Part shown: in pieces, positions 10,429 through 21,633 of the stretch
How positions within the stretch are numbered: the first letter of the stretch is position 1
Layout: every line of letters starts with the position of its first letter
Origin: Aquilaria yunnanensis
Taxonomy: Eukaryota > Streptophyta > Magnoliopsida > Malvales > Thymelaeaceae
Reading direction: 5' to 3'
DNA: 64,000 bases
NCBI GenBank assembly: GCA_039654915.1
Contig: CM077600.1
Coordinates: 40,036,492 to 40,100,491 of the forward strand
Translations under genes and position numbers: made by a program
Notes under the pieces: generated by a model
The model's input: only the letters and a program-made list of their open reading frames with translations
What the model was told of the DNA's origin: nothing
The model's database searches: none

Positions 10429-10977
10429 ATGGATCCTACTCTTTCTGTCTTACGAAAATATTTTCCTTCTCTTCCAATGAACATCCTTAAAAAGATCTAC
10501 CGAGTTCGCTGTGAACGATTAAGAGCTTTGATGCACAAAGGAATACCTGAAGATGTACGGTGGTTAATCGAAGCCAAGGTTCATCTGGCAGGTGAAATCC
10601 CAGAGACATTTGTGTCTTACATGCCTGGTGTTGGCAAAAGTTCTTATGCTAGAAAAAGAAGAGCGAAAAGATTACAAGTCTGCCATAAATGTGGTAGGTG
10701 GACTTGTAAGACTAGGTGTCATTCTTTAGGAATGATCTCCAATAATCGAGAAGATAAAATACGGTTCATCAAGAATGGCTTGAGTAAGGACTCATTGGAT
10801 GATATCCAATTGACTCTTGAGACACATTCTTGTGGATCTGTGCAACGTGAAATTCTTGGTTTATGGAGTATTTTTCATGAAGAACGAAACCGTTACAGTC
10901 CCGGGAATCTGACTGTAAATGACCCTGTTTGCCAGCTTGTAACAAAACTGGATGGGAAGCAAATCCTCGACTCATAG
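10429..10977 (+). CDS. Gene A, element I: 182-aa carlavirus-NABP-like protein, intact
   Basis: An unbroken 182-codon frame with the same start context (AGAAAATGGATCC) as the other A copies. The basic stretch here reads SYARKRRAKRLQVC, and the finger CHKCGRWTCKTRC keeps all four cysteines (C-x2-C-x4-C-x3-C), followed by a hydrophobic and charged region with FIKNGLSKDSLDDIQLTLET. The family's likely role is nucleic-acid binding, by resemblance to carlavirus cysteine-rich proteins. It has no introns and no signal or membrane segments. The A leader resembles B and C leaders, but the TATA position reads ATCAAAAT, so A may depend on the upstream TGACGTCA-like repeats or read-through from the LTR. 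A different origin, such as a plant zinc-finger family, is possible. Confidence 0.75.
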   Translation: MDPTLSVLRKYFPSLPMNILKKIYRVRCERLRALMHKGIPEDVRWLIEAKVHLAGEIPETFVSYMPGVGKSSYARKRRAKRLQVCHKCGRWTCKTRCHSLGMISNNREDKIRFIKNGLSKDSLDDIQLTLETHSCGSVQREILGLWSIFHEERNRYSPGNLTVNDPVCQLVTKLDGKQILDS

Positions 10978-11265
10978 AAGCCGTTAATGCCGTTACTGGA
11001 CGTAAAACCAGTGGAAGATGTGAGCCACAGTCACAATTACTGTACATACAGTTTGTTATATTTGGAAAAGTTTACATTTTCTTTTGACAGATGTACATGC
11101 TCCCCTAAGTGTAATCGACACGTTATCCCTTTTCATCACCATAAATGCGTGTTCTTCCTTCTAATTAAGCAGCGGATAAGATACCCCGTGACTTCTAAAG
11201 TCGGTTATTCCAGTCTCCTACAATAACTGATTCATTCCCTCTCCTCTCAAATTCTTCTCTCATAA

Positions 11266-11814
11266 ATGGATTCTACTCTTTCTGCACTGCGAAAATACTT
11301 TCCTTCCCTTCCAATAAAAGTCCTTAAAAAGATCTACCTTGCTAGATGTGAAAGAATCAGAGTTTTTACACGCAAAGGCATTCCCGATAATGTGCAGTGG
11401 ATAATTGAAGCTAAGGTCCGTCTGGCAGGTGAAGTTCCAGATGCATTTATGCCCCGCATGCCCGGTTTAGGTAAAAGCCGTTATGCCAAAAGGCGAAGAG
11501 CAAAGAGACTAGGCGTGTGTTATAAATGTGGGCGATGGAATTGTAATATTAAATGTCGCTCTTTAGGATACATCTCCATAAATCGTGAAGATAAAAGAAA
11601 ATTCATTAAGAATGGCCTGCGTAAGGAATCTCTGGAAGATATCCGAGAGACTCTTGAAACGCATTCTTGTGGAAAAGTGCAAGGTGAAATTATCGGTTTA
11701 TGGAGGACTTACCATAAAGAACGAAACCGTTACAGTCTTGGGAATGTGACTTTAAACGACCCTGTTTCTCAGTTTGTAAGAAAACTGGATGGGAAGCAAA
11801 TCCCCGACTTATAG
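11266..11814 (+). CDS. Gene B, element I: 182-aa NABP-like protein, intact
   Basis: Open for 182 codons from MDSTLSALRKYFPSLP to KQIPDL. Contains SRYAKRRRAKRLGVC and finger CYKCGRWNCNIKC, all four cysteines present. It is a tandem paralogue of A and C in the same element: equal length, same domain order, and a spacer of about 290 bases carrying the shared CACAGTCACAATTACTGTACA block. The TATA element is degraded to CATAAAT at about 11140, so expression may be weak. Codon 9 is CGA, the codon that became a stop in the element O copy. Confidence 0.75.
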   Translation: MDSTLSALRKYFPSLPIKVLKKIYLARCERIRVFTRKGIPDNVQWIIEAKVRLAGEVPDAFMPRMPGLGKSRYAKRRRAKRLGVCYKCGRWNCNIKCRSLGYISINREDKRKFIKNGLRKESLEDIRETLETHSCGKVQGEIIGLWRTYHKERNRYSLGNVTLNDPVSQFVRKLDGKQIPDL

Positions 11815-11964
11815 AAAGCATTGAAGCCATTATTGGACATAAATCAGTGGAAGATGAGAGCCACGGTCATGATTCCTGTACATATAAGCTGTCATTTGGC
11901 TTTTCTTTTGACAATAATGTACTTGCTTCTGTAAGTGTAATTAACGCATTATCCCTTTTATCAC

Positions 11965-11972
11965 TATAAATA
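11965..11972 (+). promoter_or_regulatory. TATA box of gene C, element I
   Basis: CACTATAAATATG is 66 bases before the C start, the same spacing as in element O. Confidence 0.55.
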
Positions 11973-12030
11973 TGTGTTAGTTATTATCGTTTCCTACAAT
12001 CACTAATTTCTTTCTTTGCCTCCTTCATCA

Positions 12031-12324
12031 ATGGAGTCTTCTCTTTCCGCCCTACGAAAGTATTTTCCTTCCTTCCCAATAAATGTTCTTAAAAAGATTT
12101 ATCAAGCTAGATGTGAACGATTCAGAGTATTTATGCACAAAGGCATTCCTGATAATGTGCGGTGGCTAATTGAAGCTAAGGTTCGTTCAGCTGGTGAAGT
12201 TCCAGAAGCGTTCTTTCCCCGTATGCCCGGCTTTGGTAAAAGCGCTTATGCCAAAAAAAGAAGAGCAAAGAGGCTAGGCGTTTGTCATAATTGTGGATGG
12301 TGGATTTGCGCTTTTAAATGCTGA
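12031..12324 (+). pseudogene. Gene C, element I: truncated by deletion into LOG
   Basis: Starts MESSLSALRKYFPSFP like intact C. It runs through YAKKRRAKRLGVCHNC and stops just after GWWIC, where the sequence jumps to the middle of the LOG gene at about 12310. Compared with element O, about 1.16 kb (roughly 21884-23043) is missing, including the C 3' half, the LOG promoter and the LOG 5' half. The junction shares only a couple of bases between partners, as in end-joining. The resulting short chimera keeps the basic stretch and three finger cysteines, with a fourth supplied by chance from LOG DNA. Confidence 0.85.
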
Positions 12325-12640
12325 TGCTTTTATCGCTCTACCAGGTGATTTTGGCACATTGGGAGAAGTCTTTCAAATTGCTTCCATGGCCCAACTTAAT
12401 TTGCATAAGAAACCCATTGGGCTTTTAAATGTTAACAATTTCTTTACAGGTCTGATAGCTTTTATGGATTATGCTATGCAGAAGAATTTCATATCAAGAG
12501 TGGCACGGCAAATTATAATATCCGCAACAACTGCTGAAGAATTGCTAGATAAAATACAAGCTTTTGTTCCTGAACCAGATCCAGCAATGATTCAGATAGA
12601 CTGGACACGACAGTCTTTCCCGACCAGTTCACTCCCATAA
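12311..12640 (+). pseudogene. LOG-like gene, element I: 3' fragment
   Basis: Only the C-terminal half remains, beginning LLNADAFIALPG and ending at the same codons as the full copies (SFPTSSLP). The nucleotide-binding motif is additionally altered: PGDFGTLGE where the other copies have PGGFGTLGE. An accidental in-frame ATG at 12293 lies in gene C sequence. The 3' flank to about 13008 matches that of the other LOG copies. Confidence 0.85.
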
Positions 12641-13008
12641 TGGTCCTCTACTCACCCTGTTGAAGTATTGTGGAAGAAATAAGCGATCTGATCCGTTTTT
12701 CTTGTCCTTTAGTTTTATTATCAGCATTTTCTTTCGCGTTTCAGTTTTTCTTTTCAGGGAATTTCTTTTTTTATAAGATAGTGTCATCCATGCTGATATT
12801 AAAACCATAGGACAATGCCTTTAGGTTGGAATGGCTGAGTAAAGAGTAATTTTTATTACTCTTGAGACGCATCCTATTAGGTCTACTAGGCATAACATTT
12901 TGGGGTAGTTAAGCTTTAACCTTATTCGGATGACATATCTCACAAGGGAATCTATATTTACTGAAGAAAATATTAGATGAACCTTGAATATTGATTCCAA
13001 ACATCCGT
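12641..13008 (+). other. LOG 3' flank, element I
   Basis: Conserved with 23374-23740 and reverse 54660-55011. Contains CT-rich and T-rich sequence but no gene. It ends in the TCCGT duplicated by the solo LTR (13004-13008). Confidence 0.5.
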
Positions 13009-15745
13009 TGTAATGCCCGGAAAATCCAAACTGATTAGGTCCCGGGGTAAGTGGATTGGGAGCCAAAGAATTTTCCTAATTTGGGAATTTAGCTGAATTA
13101 ATGTGAGGGGACATTAAATTAAGTGTTAAGGATTCATGAAATTAAGCTTGGCTTAGGCCAAGAAATATAATGGTGAAAATGGTGGATTTCAAAGATGAAG
13201 GACTCAATTGAACAAAGGAATTGTTGTAAGTTGGGCTCAATTGCCCAAATTCAAAAGATTGGAGGACTACGTGGGGAATTGACCCATTTTCATGGCCTTG
13301 GATGCCATGGCTAGCCATGTCCATTCAAAATAATATATTTTATGCCACCTCCACCTCCACCCACACCTCCACTCACCTTTGTCCCCCACCTTCACCACTT
13401 CATCATTTAACTTCACCAACTCTTCCAATTTGTCCCCCCACTTTGTCTCCCACTTCCCATTTGAATTATTACTCCACTAAGGCATTATTCCCACCCATTT
13501 TAGACACCCATAACCATACATACACTCCCCCATTCAACAAAATACATTTCTTCACTCATCTCACCTCATTCAAGCCATTTCACTCTCTTTCTTCAATCTC
13601 TCTCTACAAACTCTCTCTCCCTTCTCTCTAGTTTTGGCCAACACTTGTTCTTCTCTCCAAGAACATTTCTAACTCTTCTCCTTCCTCCAAAAATTCTGCC
13701 ATCACTAGAAATCACCCTTCCATAAATTAAAACCAAGTGTTCTTGGTGGAATTCATGCTCTAAACACCCAAAGAGCAAGAATCAAGTAAAAGATTCAAAG
13801 AAAACCAAGGAGAGAAATTCGGCCATCTTCATTTCTTAGAAGTTTTGAACTCTTCTCAAGGAGTTCTTTATGTATATGAGCTTCTAAGCTCATTGGGAGG
13901 AAGAATCAAGAAGAAAATTTGAAGAACATCAAGCACACAAAATTCGTTATCACCTCCTAGTCGAGGTTTCGTAAGTGTGAACCAAGTATTCTTGGTATTT
14001 TGATTTCTTTAAGATAATTACCAAGTGTTCTTGGTATTTTATGGATTACTAATTTATTTGGCCATTTTGGTTCTTGTGCTAGAAAATCATTTCTAGAAAC
14101 CAACAAGCGAGGAAATCGAAAGAAAACAAGCTTCTAAGAAGCTTTCGGTATTGGTAAGGATTCCTATACTCTTTGAGTATTCAGGCCCCTAGGTGATGGT
14201 CAAAGAACCATATGATCCTAGGTGTGCTAAGAGGGCATAAGTTAAATTATTGCTTCGGCAATTCTGTATCGCTCATGAGCTAAGTTAAGTAAGTAAGCAT
14301 TATGGGCTAGGATTTAAGTAGGCCACCTTAAATTCCTATGCTAAGTGAGATCTCCGAAAATGAAAAGTATGTGAAATTAATGAAATAAAACTTGAGGGAT
14401 GCTTGCTGCCCTTCTGTAAATCAAGGTGTTAAGTGGCGTGTGTTTGTGTGCTTCTATGAATTTGTTGTGCATGCTAACCCCCGATTTCGATTATTATTGT
14501 ATATACATGTATCTTTGTGTTTTCTTTGTCTTTATGTTTTCTTTGCAGGATTTTTGGAATATTTATTGCCATTACATTCTTGGCATATGTTAGGCCATAA
14601 AGGCCATATGTTAGGCTTTGGAAGCCATACGGAATCCTTATTGAGATTTAAATCTCACCCGCCCTACTCTACCTTTGTAGGAAAAAGTGTGCTCGAAAGA
14701 TTGAGCTAAGAGTCCTAAGTACTCTTTCTGTGGTGTTGAGGTTGAGTATGTAAATACTATTTGCTCAATTTATTCTAAGTATTTACCTTTAGTTGCTTGA
14801 AAATCAAGCTAATAAAATGTGGACTTTGTGTGCAGGACTACGAGTCTAGAAACTGTGGGAACAACGTCTTAAGGTGGATTTGTGTTCTTTGGATTATGGC
14901 TTGCTTTTAAGCATGTAATAGTTGGTCTTAGTTAAATGACCAAATTTATGGACTTAGCCAAAATTTGGCCAAACTTAGTATTTTGGGCTTGTAATATGGA
15001 CTATGGACACTTTGGGTGTTTTTATTGCTTGGTGGACTTACCAAGGCCCATGCATGTTTTATGGAAGTATGATTTTTTATGAAAATCGGAAGCATGTATA
15101 AATTGGGCTTAAATGCATGTTTTGGGCTTAAATAAGAAATTAGAAAATTTGAATATGTTCTTGGTTAATTTTGGGCCATATGCATGTTAAGTATGGAAAA
15201 GGCCCATAAGCCCATGTTTATGTTGAAAGCATGCTATGTTTGGCTTTGTATGCGCACTCAAAGAAAAACATGCAAATAAACTTGGAGAAGCATGAAATTG
15301 GATGCATGTGTAAAGATTGGCTAATAAGAAGAATAGGTGCACATATGTGAATTAATGTATGCCTAAGCATTAGTTTGCTTTTAAAAGCATTAAGAGATTA
15401 CGTGCACTAGTGAACACCAAAATACATAAGCATGTGAAGCATATGCATGAAATTAAGTTTTCAAACTTAAGTTGGTGTTTTGGTTGCCATGCATAATCTT
15501 GGCTAAAGCTTGGTAAATACCATGAAAATGAACACATGAAATCCACATAAGTGCTAGTTTGTTTCCAAGAGCATTTAAGCTAAAACCTTTAATAAGAACA
15601 TAACAAGCTAGTACCAGTAAGTATCCTGGGGTTCGTGCCCATAAGTCTTAGTGAGTAATAAAAGCCCTTTCGGTTTAATTAAACTTCCGCTGCATGTCTT
15701 ATATAATTGGGCCCGAATGGGCCAGGGGCAGTTTAGGGCATGACA
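13009..15745 (+). mobile_element. Solo LTR (S) of an unrelated retrotransposon
   Basis: 2737 bases starting TGTAATGCCC and ending GGGCATGACA, imperfect inverted termini with TG...CA ends. TCCGT flanks both sides (13004-13008 and 15746-15750), and the uninterrupted sequence is seen at 23740 in element O and 54645 in M. No primer site or polypurine tract adjoins it, so it is a solo LTR. A TATA-like TAATATATTTTA near 13330 precedes a pyrimidine-rich leader (13340-13630). The small frames within it are not credible genes. Confidence 0.8.
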
Positions 15746-15930
15746 TCCGTTCCCTTTACATAATTTGTCAGTGTTATTGTCATCATCAAGATTCACTCGT
15801 TTTATCGAAGCCTAATTCTTTGCGCTCGCCTATTATGAAAATTCACACTTTCGAAGAAAATTATTCCAATTTCAATTGCTTTCATATAAATTTCGCTCGA
15901 GGTCCTAAGGAAAGCTCCTTAGCCTCATAA
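15746..15930 (+). other. Interior between solo LTR and minisatellite, element I
   Basis: Matches 23740-23925 of O and the reverse of 54475-54655 in M. It begins with the right copy of the TCCGT duplication and ends with the founder-like hairpin GGTCCTAAGGAAAGCTCCTTAG. No gene. Confidence 0.6.
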
Positions 15931-18360
15931 TCAATTTTCATCATCGGGGTTTTAAGGATGGAACATTTGCCTCGAAAACAATCAATTTTCATCATCGGGG
16001 TTTTAAGGATAGAACCTTTGCCTCGAAAATAATCAATTTTCATCATCGGGGTTTTAAGGATGGAACCTTTGCCTCAAAAATAATCAATTTTCATCATCGG
16101 GGTTTTAAGGATGGAACCTTTACCTCGAAAACAATCAATTTTCATCAATCCGAGGTTTTAAGGATGGAACCTTTGCCTCAAGATCAATCAATCAATTCGA
16201 GGTTTTAAGGATGGAACCTTTGCCTCGAAAACAATCAATTTTCATCATCGGGGTTTTAAGGATAGAACCTTTGCCTCGAAAATAATCAATTTTCATCATC
16301 GGGGTTTTAAGGATGGAACCTTTGCCTCGAAAATAATCAATTTTCATCATCGGGGTTTTAAGGATGGAACCTTTACCTCGAAAACAATCAATTTTCATCA
16401 TCGGGGTTTTAAGGATGGAACCTTTGCCTCGAAATCAATTAATCAATCCGAGGTTTTAAAGATGGAATCTTTGCCTCGAGATCAATCAATCAATTCGAGG
16501 TTTTAAGGATGGAACATTTACCTCGACATCGATCAATCAATCAATTCGAGGTTTTAAGGATGAAACCTTTACCTCGACATCAATCAATCAATCCGAGATT
16601 TTAAGGATGGAACCTTTGTCTCGAAAATAATCAATTTTCATCGTCGGGATTTTAAGGATGGAACCTTTGTCTCGAAAACAATCAACGGTAGGACTGCTCC
16701 TATCGTCGGGATTTTAAGGATGGAACCTTTGTCTCGAAAACAATCAACAGTAGGACTGCTCCTATCGTCGGGGTTTTAAGGATGGAACCTTTGCCTCGAA
16801 AACAATCAATTTTCATCATCGGGGTTTTAAGGATGGAACCTTTGCCTCGAAAACAATCAATTTTCATCTTTGGGGTTTTAAGGATGGAACCTTTGCCTCG
16901 AAAACAATCAATCTTCCTTCAAACGATAGGAGAGTTCCTATCGTCGAGGTTCTAAGGTAGGACCCTTAACCTAAAAAAAAAATCAATTTTCCTTCAAACG
17001 ATAAGAGAGTTCCTATCGTCGAGGTTCTAAGGTAGGGCCCTTAACCTCAAAATCAATCAATCAGTCCATCTTACAACGATAGAACCTTTCCTATCGTTAG
17101 AGGTTCTAAGGACCTTTCCTTAAACCTCAAACATACAATCAATCATTCAGTCCATCTTACAACGATAGAACCTTTCCTATCGTTAGAGGTTCTAAGGACC
17201 TTTCCTTAACCTCAAACAAACAAACAATCAATCATTCAGTCCATCTTACAACGATAGAACCTTCCCTATCGTTAGAGGTTCTAAGGACCTTTCCTTAAAC
17301 CTCAAACAAACAATCAATCATTCAGTCCATCTTACAACGATAGAACATTTCCTATCGTTAGAGGTTCTAAGGACCTTTCCTTAAACCTCAAACAAACAAT
17401 CAATCATTCAGTCCATCTTACAACGATAGAACCTTTCCTATCGTTAGAGGTTCTAAGGACCTTTCCTTAAACCTCAAACAAACAATCAATCATTCAGTCC
17501 ATTTTACAACGATAGAACCTTTCCTATCGTTAGAGGTTCTAAGGACCTTTCCTTAACCTCAAACAAACAATCAATCATCAATTTTTCTTAAACGATAAGA
17601 GAGTTCTTATCGCAGAGGTTCTAAGGTAAGGCCCTTAACCTCAAACTTTCAACGATAGGAGGGTTCCTATCGTCGAGGTTCTAAGGAGAGTTCCTTAAAC
17701 CTCAAACAATCAATCATCAATTTTTCTTAAACGATAAGAGAGTTCTTATCGCAGAGGTTCTAAGGTAGGACCCTTAACCTCAAACTTTCAACGATAGAAG
17801 AGTTCCTATCGTCGAGGTTCTAAGGTAGGGCCCTTAACCTCAAAATCATCAATTTTCCTTCAAACGATAGGAGAGTTCCTATCGTCGAGGTTCTAAGGTA
17901 GGACCCTTAACCTCAAAATCATCAATTTTCCTTCAAACGATAGGAGAGTTCTTATCGTCGAGGTTCTAAGGTAGGACCCTTAACCTCAAAACAATTAATT
18001 TTCCTTCAAATAATAGGAGAGTTCCTATCGTTGAGGTTGTAAGGTAGGACCCTTAACCTCAAAATCATCAATTTTCCTTCAAACGATAGGAGAGTTCCTA
18101 TCGTCGAGGTTGTAAGGTAGGACCCTTAACCTCAAAATCATCAATTTTTCTTCAAACGATAAGAGAGTTCCTATCGTCGAGGTTCTAAGATAGGACCCTT
18201 AACCTCAAAATCATCAATTTTCCTTCAAACGATAGGGGAGTTCCTATCGTCGAGATTCTAAGGTAGGACCCTTAACCTCAAAATTATCAAATTTTCCCTT
18301 CAATGATAGGAGAGTTCCTATCGCAGAGGCTCTAAGGAAGATTCCTTAACCTCTGAGTTT
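15930..18360 (+). repeat. Hairpin-forming minisatellite, element I
   Basis: Two main blocks. To about 16920, units near 48-57 bases carry GAGGTTTTAAGGATGGAACC and CCTTTGCCTCG. From 16920, units of about 70-85 bases carry CGATAGGAGAGTTCCTATCG or AACGATAG...CTATCGTT plus GAGGTTCTAAGG...CCTTAACCTC. Each long unit can form two hairpins. The 48-base units are multiples of three, producing spurious repetitive frames. The array sits between the cargo genes and the polypurine tract, where Tat-lineage elements are known to hold variable tandem repeats. Confidence 0.9.
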
Positions 18361-18446
18361 AGGCGACGAGAAAATTCTCGATGCCTACCTAAAGTCAGAC
18401 GAAATTTGGTAACGACTTTGCATGCGTCATGTCCCATGAGGCATGC

Positions 18447-18459
18447 AAAGGGGGGCAGC
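18447..18459 (+). other. Polypurine tract of element I
   Basis: AAAGGGGGGCAGC immediately precedes the 3' LTR. Equivalent tracts lie at 24616-24628 (O) and 52190-52202 (M, minus). Confidence 0.8.
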
Positions 18460-21400
18460 TGTTGACACCCAATTTCGTCCGACCTTCATTAATTTTTTTT
18501 AAATTAAAAAAAAATTATTAATTAAAAATTAATTTAAAAATAAATTAATTAAATTAAAACTAAATCAAAAATAAAATAATATTATTATATATTTATTGAT
18601 AAAAATTAGTGTAGGAGGGGACATTTTTATTTTATAAGTTTAGTCAAAAAATAATAATATATTTGTTTGTGTGTGTTAATTAAAATTAAAAAAAAATTAG
18701 TTAATTAAATAATTAAAAAAATTAATAATAAAATAAAATAAAAATCTCCCCTTCCAGAGACTTCCAGGCTCTCTGGAGCCTTCTGGCTTCTCCTTTTCTT
18801 TTCTATTTAGCAGCCGACACTCTCGCCCTCAATCAGGTTCGCTCTCTCTCTCCCACACGGCTCTCTCTTCTCGCCCTCTCCAGATCCTTCTTTTCCCCCT
18901 TTTTAACGACTTCTCTCCCTCCACCAGAGATAAAAACCATCTTCTCCCTACCCACAACACCAACTACTGTCCATTTTTCTCCCTCTACATACCAACTCTC
19001 CGGTCTCTCTCTCTCTCCAGAAAAAAAAAACTCTCTTCTCTCTCCCTGAACCAACTCTCTCTCTCTACAGAGCTCGCCTGCTCTCGATTCTTTCTCTTCT
19101 CTCAAACCCGACGTTTCTGGCCGTCCACCTCGCCGCCCAAGTCACGTCTTCCCTGCCAGTCACGCCTTCCCAGCCCTCGCGTCTCCTCTGCTGTCCGTTC
19201 GCGCCCGATCGCATCACTCCAGGCCATCCTCCATCGCGCGTCTCGGCCATCGCCTGGCTCCCGCTGTGTCGCCCAGCCCGTCGCGTCGCCCAACTCCTTC
19301 TTTCTCACGGGAATTTTTACTCTCTCCCTGCTCGCCGTCATACCGTGAGGCCATCATCGTCGTGCTCCCATCAGAGCTCATCTCCAGCCGCCGCACGTTC
19401 TCCTTGACACCGTCCTCCGTCCCTTGCCCCGCTGCCGTTCACGCCCCCTCCCGTCGCCGTCCGACACCACTCTAGCCTTCTTTCCCGTTGTAGTCGTTGT
19501 CTGACGCATCATCGTTCGTCTCCGTCGCAACGCCGCCGTCGCCTCCAGCCACCTCCCCCTGTGCTCCTTTGCTGCTGTGCAACAGAGGAAGAAGAAGACA
19601 CATTTTTTCGATTTGACCAAGTCAAAATTTAAAAATTTGGAGTAAAATTCTCATTTAATCCTTAGTAATCTTTATTTATCCATCCAAGTCACTAACTTTC
19701 TTTTATTTTGCAGATCAGTCACCGACAACAAGCTTTTTGTTTCTTTATTTATTTGTTTTGCTATGCCTCAAACTTAGCTATTAAATTTATTTGTTTAAGA
19801 CGGTTTGATATACGAACTGATCAGAGTTGTTTTCTGTTGTTGATGAGCCGAGACACAGGGGGTGGATACGTATGGCTAATATGCATCTTACTTGGTAGTG
19901 CTTCATGAGTTGAATTTTGATATAGAAATTTGATACCCGGATGCAATTATATCAGTTTATTGTACCCTTTAAAATCAGTAGATCAGTTTCAGAATTACGG
20001 GTGTTTATTCAAAAAAAAAAAATGAATGATAAAATTCTGAGATTTCGGGGATGTCTATATCCATGACCGGGTGATCTGGTAAGATCCATGACTTGGATAA
20101 TTATTTAAAAATATTTTAAAACAATAAAAAATATATAAAAGGGGATTTATGAAAATCCTTAGAAGATAATCACCGCACCACTCGACAAGCCCAGCACTGA
20201 TCGCTGATCAATCGCCCACTGCCGAACGATATCAAAACAGGACAAAAATCTGTTCTGGAATCCATAGCTCTGTTAAAAGTCGACTCAAATCTCGGTACAA
20301 TTCCTCTTATATTCTTCAACTTTTCTATTTCACATCAGTTACTAACTTTACTAACAATTAACTGTTATTATTATTATTATCATTATTGGTTGTATCTTCT
20401 ATTTTTTAAGTGGATAGTCAAAAAGCACCACTTTATTTTTATTTTTTATTTTTTTATTTATTTATTGTCCTTTAATTTTCTCTTATTTACTTTATGTGCT
20501 TTTTATTTGTTTATTTATTTACATATGTTATTTAATTTGTGCAAAATTTTTAAGTGGATGGCCAAAAAGCCCCACTTTATTCTTTATTTATTGACCTTTA
20601 TTTACTTGTATGTAATTGTTTGTTTTACATAGCTGATTAAACTTATTTTCACTTTTAGCTATAAAAAATAAAATAACAACAAAGCAATAAGAAGAATTTT
20701 TTTTTTGTGAATAATTAACTTTATTTTAGGACTAATCAAGAATCCATTTTTATTACCAAGCCCCAATCCTTTGTTTTCTTTCATATTTTTAAACATTAAT
20801 TGGAATATTAAAACGTATCCTTTTTATTTCCTCAAAAAAAAAAAATAAAAATAAAAAAAATAATAACAAAAATTCAACCTTTTGTTTTTCCTTTTTATAA
20901 AAAATCATAACCAAACAATTCCACAAAAATCAATTATTTTTAAGTATATTTTTAGACCCAAAGATTAGATAATTTTTTTAAAAATCTTTCAAAAAGAAAG
21001 AATGGAAAATAAAATTTTAGACAACATTTTTTCCAAAATTCCATAAAAATTTATGACAAAAAGAATAATAATTAATTAAATAATGAATAATAAATTAAAG
21101 ATTTTTAATAAATTTTTATTATCAAATTTTAAATGAATAAAATTAAGATAAAAATCCATATTATGATAATCCTCCGGGATTCATGATATGGAAATTAAAG
21201 TATTTAATTAAAATTTCGTCAAATTCCGTGTCCGGGTGACTCGGCAGAGTCCATGGTTCGGAATTAAAAATTCCGTGTCTGGGTGACTCGGTAGAGTCCA
21301 TGGTTCGGAAATAAAGCTTTCGTGTCCGGGTGACTCGGCAGAGTCCATGGTTCGGAAATATCAAATTTTATCCAAATTAACTTAAAAATCCACATTTCGA

Positions 21401-21628
21401 CATAATTCAGTTAAAATTTCTATTTTTGAAAATTAACTGAAAATTATTTAAATGCAAAGGAAAACAAAATTAAAATCAACTAAGGTGCCAATTTTGGGCG
21501 CTATAACAAAGTTGTTTTAGCGTAACCGTACTCCCGATCCCCGAACTCTCGCAGACCAATTTTAAGGTGACCAATCGACCTAGGTGAAACAGATTAGTGG
21601 CGACTCCCGAAAACCCGACGTTGCCACA
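18460..21628 (+). repeat. 3' LTR of element I
   Basis: 3169 bases, nearly identical to 2911-6098, with differences mainly in A/T runs and the T-rich stretch near 20440. Ends TTGCCACA, followed by the CTACG duplication. Confidence 0.9.
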
Positions 21629-21633
21629 CTACG
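21629..21633 (+). repeat. Target site duplication of element I, right copy
   Basis: CTACG, the original gene C sequence. Its partner is CTAAG at 2906-2910. Confidence 0.85.

Larger units (their letters stand above)
2911..21628 (+). mobile_element. Element I: complete 18.7 kb non-autonomous Tat/Ogre-like LTR retrotransposon
   Basis: Order: 5' LTR 2911-6098, tRNA-Arg-type primer site 6102-6119, non-coding interior to about 10280, genes A (10429), B (11266) and truncated C/LOG (12031-12640), solo LTR insertion 13009-15745, minisatellite about 15900-18360, polypurine tract 18447-18459, 3' LTR 18460-21628. LTRs begin TGTTGACACC and end TTGCCACA. Target duplication is CTAAG/CTACG. The two LTRs are very similar by eye, differing mostly in homopolymer lengths and a few substitutions, which suggests recent insertion. 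No gag, protease, RT, RNase H or integrase frame exists, so mobility must depend on proteins from an autonomous relative. Confidence 0.9.

Noticed and set aside
12016..12030. Upstream ATG adding MPPSS to gene C (also at 56792)
   Set aside because: Alignment with A and B supports the MESSLS start; the extra ATG lies in the leader.
16192..16401. Repetitive open frame with KIDYFRGKGSILKTP units (also 23874-24089, and 53827-54247 with MEPLPR units)
   Set aside because: Produced by minisatellite units whose length is a multiple of three; antisense or arbitrary frame, not conserved as protein.
15930..18360. Regularly spaced palindromic repeats resembling a CRISPR array
   Set aside because: Units are tandem and similar throughout with no unique spacers, the DNA is plant nuclear, and the array lies inside an LTR element.
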